A stretch of DNA of 64,000 nucleotides, taken from the NCBI RefSeq assembly GCF_964355755.1, contig NC_092675.1, forward strand, positions 10,677,312 to 10,741,311, written 5' to 3'. The notes below the pieces were generated by a model. The model was not told the origin of the DNA, searched no databases, and worked only from the letters and a program-made list of their open reading frames with translations. The translations under genes were made by a program, and so were the position numbers. How positions within the stretch are numbered: the stretch's first letter is position 1; the number at the start of each line of letters is the position of its first letter. This document shows positions 42,301 to 45,300 of this stretch, piece after piece. The DNA comes from Antedon mediterranea (lineage: Eukaryota; Echinodermata; Crinoidea; Comatulida; Antedonidae).

Positions 42301-45300
42301 AATTCTTTAGTTTATTTAACAAATAAAGTTTCTCATTAAAAGTAACTGGCTTCGTTTCAATTAGTGATAAAAACGCTGCTTCCCATTCAGGAAATTTTAG
42401 AGGATCTCCATCAAATTTCTTTACAAACACAACGAGTCAGTAAGTTGTCGTATAAGATGCATATCACCATATTGTGGCTGTGTCACTTGAATTTTTTCTT
42501 CCATAGGTTCGACATAAGGTAATTGATTCTGGTAAGGATTATTTAAATTAAACTGTATTAACATCAGAATGCATTGGAACTACAGTACTGTCGGCGTCAA
42601 CTGGCGCTGTAAACATTGAAACATCTGCGGAATTAGCATATGTTATTGGAGTAAACCTTGTAGAGGCAATAGATCGTGTTGAAACAGTAGGTAAATTATT
42701 AGTTGTATTAACTGGTACTGAAAACATTGGAAGTGCTGCAGTCCTCACATAACTTAGAGATGTTGACGCAGTAGGCCTAGTAGGAACACAAGTCGATGCA
42801 CATGGATCACTAGGTTTATTCTCATAAGTTGAATTTGCAGGAACTGTGTCCATCTGAGAAGCTTTAGAATTAATATTAAAGTTAGTTGCATGCATTGCAT
42901 TCAAAAAACTAATATTTGGCACTCTGTGGTAACAGTAGTGTTGCGTACATCTGCAAATGGTAATGGCTGGTTAATGTTAGTGGAAATAATATGGGTTGAA
43001 GTGTCTATTGCCGACTTTGCAATGTAAGAAGTGGCAGAGGTATGTACAGTCACACTTGTGGTTGTAGATACACTTGAGGAAGGAATAGTAAATTGAGGTG
43101 ATTCTGCAACAGACTTTGATCTTACCATAACTGCCGATGGTTCACCAACCGCTTTTGGTAGATCATCAAGGAATTTCTGCAACCCAAGAGGAATGAAATC
43201 ATCATCATCACCACTCGGCAATGGCTGTAAATCGTCACTCACAACGTCATTCTCACGCTAGACATCTAGTCTAGCTTCCATCTTTGCTAACTCCTTCTGT
43301 TGCTCAATCAATGTAGTCTGTTGGACGTTGGACTACTGATCGTGAGACCGAGGTTCGAATCCAACTCTCGCCGCATTGCTTGTATCTGTAGGCAAGATAC
43401 TTTACTAATACGTTTGCCTCTCTTCACCCAGGTGTATAAATGGGTACCCGGTTAGATCAAGACACAACTTTGCGCTGATTACTAGCTGCATTATGGGATT
43501 ATGTTTCCATACGTGTTTGATCCAAAATGAATGGGGTAATAATGTCAGTAGCGCAGTGAGCGTCTTTCTTAGATGGATACTTGCGCTTTACAAATTTCCT
43601 TAATTATTATTATTATTTAGTCTCAAACTCAATTTCTAACATCTTCTCCTCCATCTTAAACTTATGTTCTGCAGCTTCACGCTCAACCTTAAGCTATGTT
43701 CCTTAAGTTTGTTCTCCATTCCACTAAATTCTAATTCAGCTTTCAATTCCGCCCATTTGATTTCTTCGACCACTCTTAAGTGCTCCCCTTTTTAACTTGA
43801 CGAAGATCTCCGGGAAACAAAAGAAGCATTAGATGAATGTTTCGACTTCCGAAAACGAATGTCTTGATAAATGAGAGTGATGTGAAGAATGTTGTGATGA
43901 GTGCCTAGAGGAATTACTTCGCACTGAACAACATGCGACAACTCCAACATATTAGTGTATTTTTCTCTTTCAACCACATTCAAAAGTGGACAGAGCTCTG
44001 AGTATACTTCACGCAATATTATCTCCTGATCTACCATGTCACTTATGACACCCTCATTAGGTTCTAAGTCTGTGCAACTGCTTCGTTTCTCTAGAAAAGG
44101 CCTTAACCTTCACATCATGATTATATTCGAGACCCTTCTCGGTTAACTTTCTCTCTCTTTTATCCATAATTACTACTTCATTTTTTGTTACTTTAATTGC
44201 GACAACAATTAATTGAGTGTAGCTGGCTGACGAGCAGTTTGTTTACGCAGAACATAAATAAAGGATAAACAAAATTATTGTAGTTGAACCTTCTTTTATG
44301 TACAGTATAACAGAATCCAAAAGCAACATAAATATAAATCCAAAGCAACATTTAAAGTATAATTCCAAAGCCGCATAAGTATAAATCCATGTAAGTAAAC
44401 TCCAGGTAAATAAAAATGGTGTGCTGGCAACAAAAAAATAAACTGCCCTTACTGGGTGCTCAGCTACAACTAGCTAGTAGAACTAAGAACAAAATAAACT
44501 GACTGCCCAATGCAGTAAACAACTTCCAGATAAAATAATATGCAAATTATCCAATTGAATTAAATACAACTACATCTGCAGTTACAATAGGTATGGAATG
44601 TTATATAGGTACGTACAAATGTTCATTTTAGTATCTATATTGTATTGTATATTGTATTGTATTGTATTGTTTATAAACCACAGTGGAGGTACCTGTGCTA
44701 TCTGCATAGGCTGATCCAAATTTTAAATTTTACAATGCTAAAGCCGAGACTGTAGGTTTACTTCATTTTTAGGCCTTAGGCCCCTCTTATTTTAAAGTAC
44801 TGGATCCGCCACTGCAGTAATCAGAATGGATAATAATAATCTACATTATCGCTTGTCCACAGAAAGACTTGGAAGACAAATTACAGGATGTTTCTGATGC
44901 TTGTGAAAAAAGAAAAGTAGAAGTGAATTCATTACGAAAAAGACTGACGACAGTAACAAAAGAGAAACACACCTATGAAGTAGTGAATCAGCAATTACAA
45001 GATGAATTAAAAACATTTGTAAGTACAGATCTATATATTATGCTTAATTCTGACATAGACGGCACAACACAAAAACTTTTGTACATATCTTCGTATTGAA
45101 AACCGTCCCTATTTGTCTCCAAAATTTTTGCGAAATTTAGATTTTATAACCATTACGATATTGTTCCATAATTGTTGGTTAGAAAAACAAAATTAAGGGA
45201 ATTTAAATCACCATGTAATTTTAAGAGATTGGCACAGTCAAACTTGCTTCCAGGTAGGTCCAATAAACGACTTGTGGGTCACTAAGTATTTGCTTCCCTA

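Larger units (their letters stand above)
38291..44586 (-). mobile_element. BEL/Pao LTR retrotransposon, broken and with nested insertions
   Basis: Runs on the minus strand inside the CNTLN intron between exons 28 and 29. The 5' LTR (about 44586-44191) is followed by a gag start ([15 protein letters not shown] at about 44166), then [18 protein letters not shown]. Further on are a Lys/Glu-rich stretch and [20 protein letters not shown] (the gag domain typical of BEL/Pao) at about 42420. Pol pieces are [12 protein letters not shown]...IRVVFDC at about 41520, an RT active-site region [10 protein letters not shown] at about 41300, and [19 protein letters not shown] at about 38600. A piece of the 3' LTR follows directly (38440-38291). 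Most of RT, the RNase H and the integrase are deleted. It contains one MITE, two LINE fragments and a SINE, entered separately. Confidence 0.85.
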
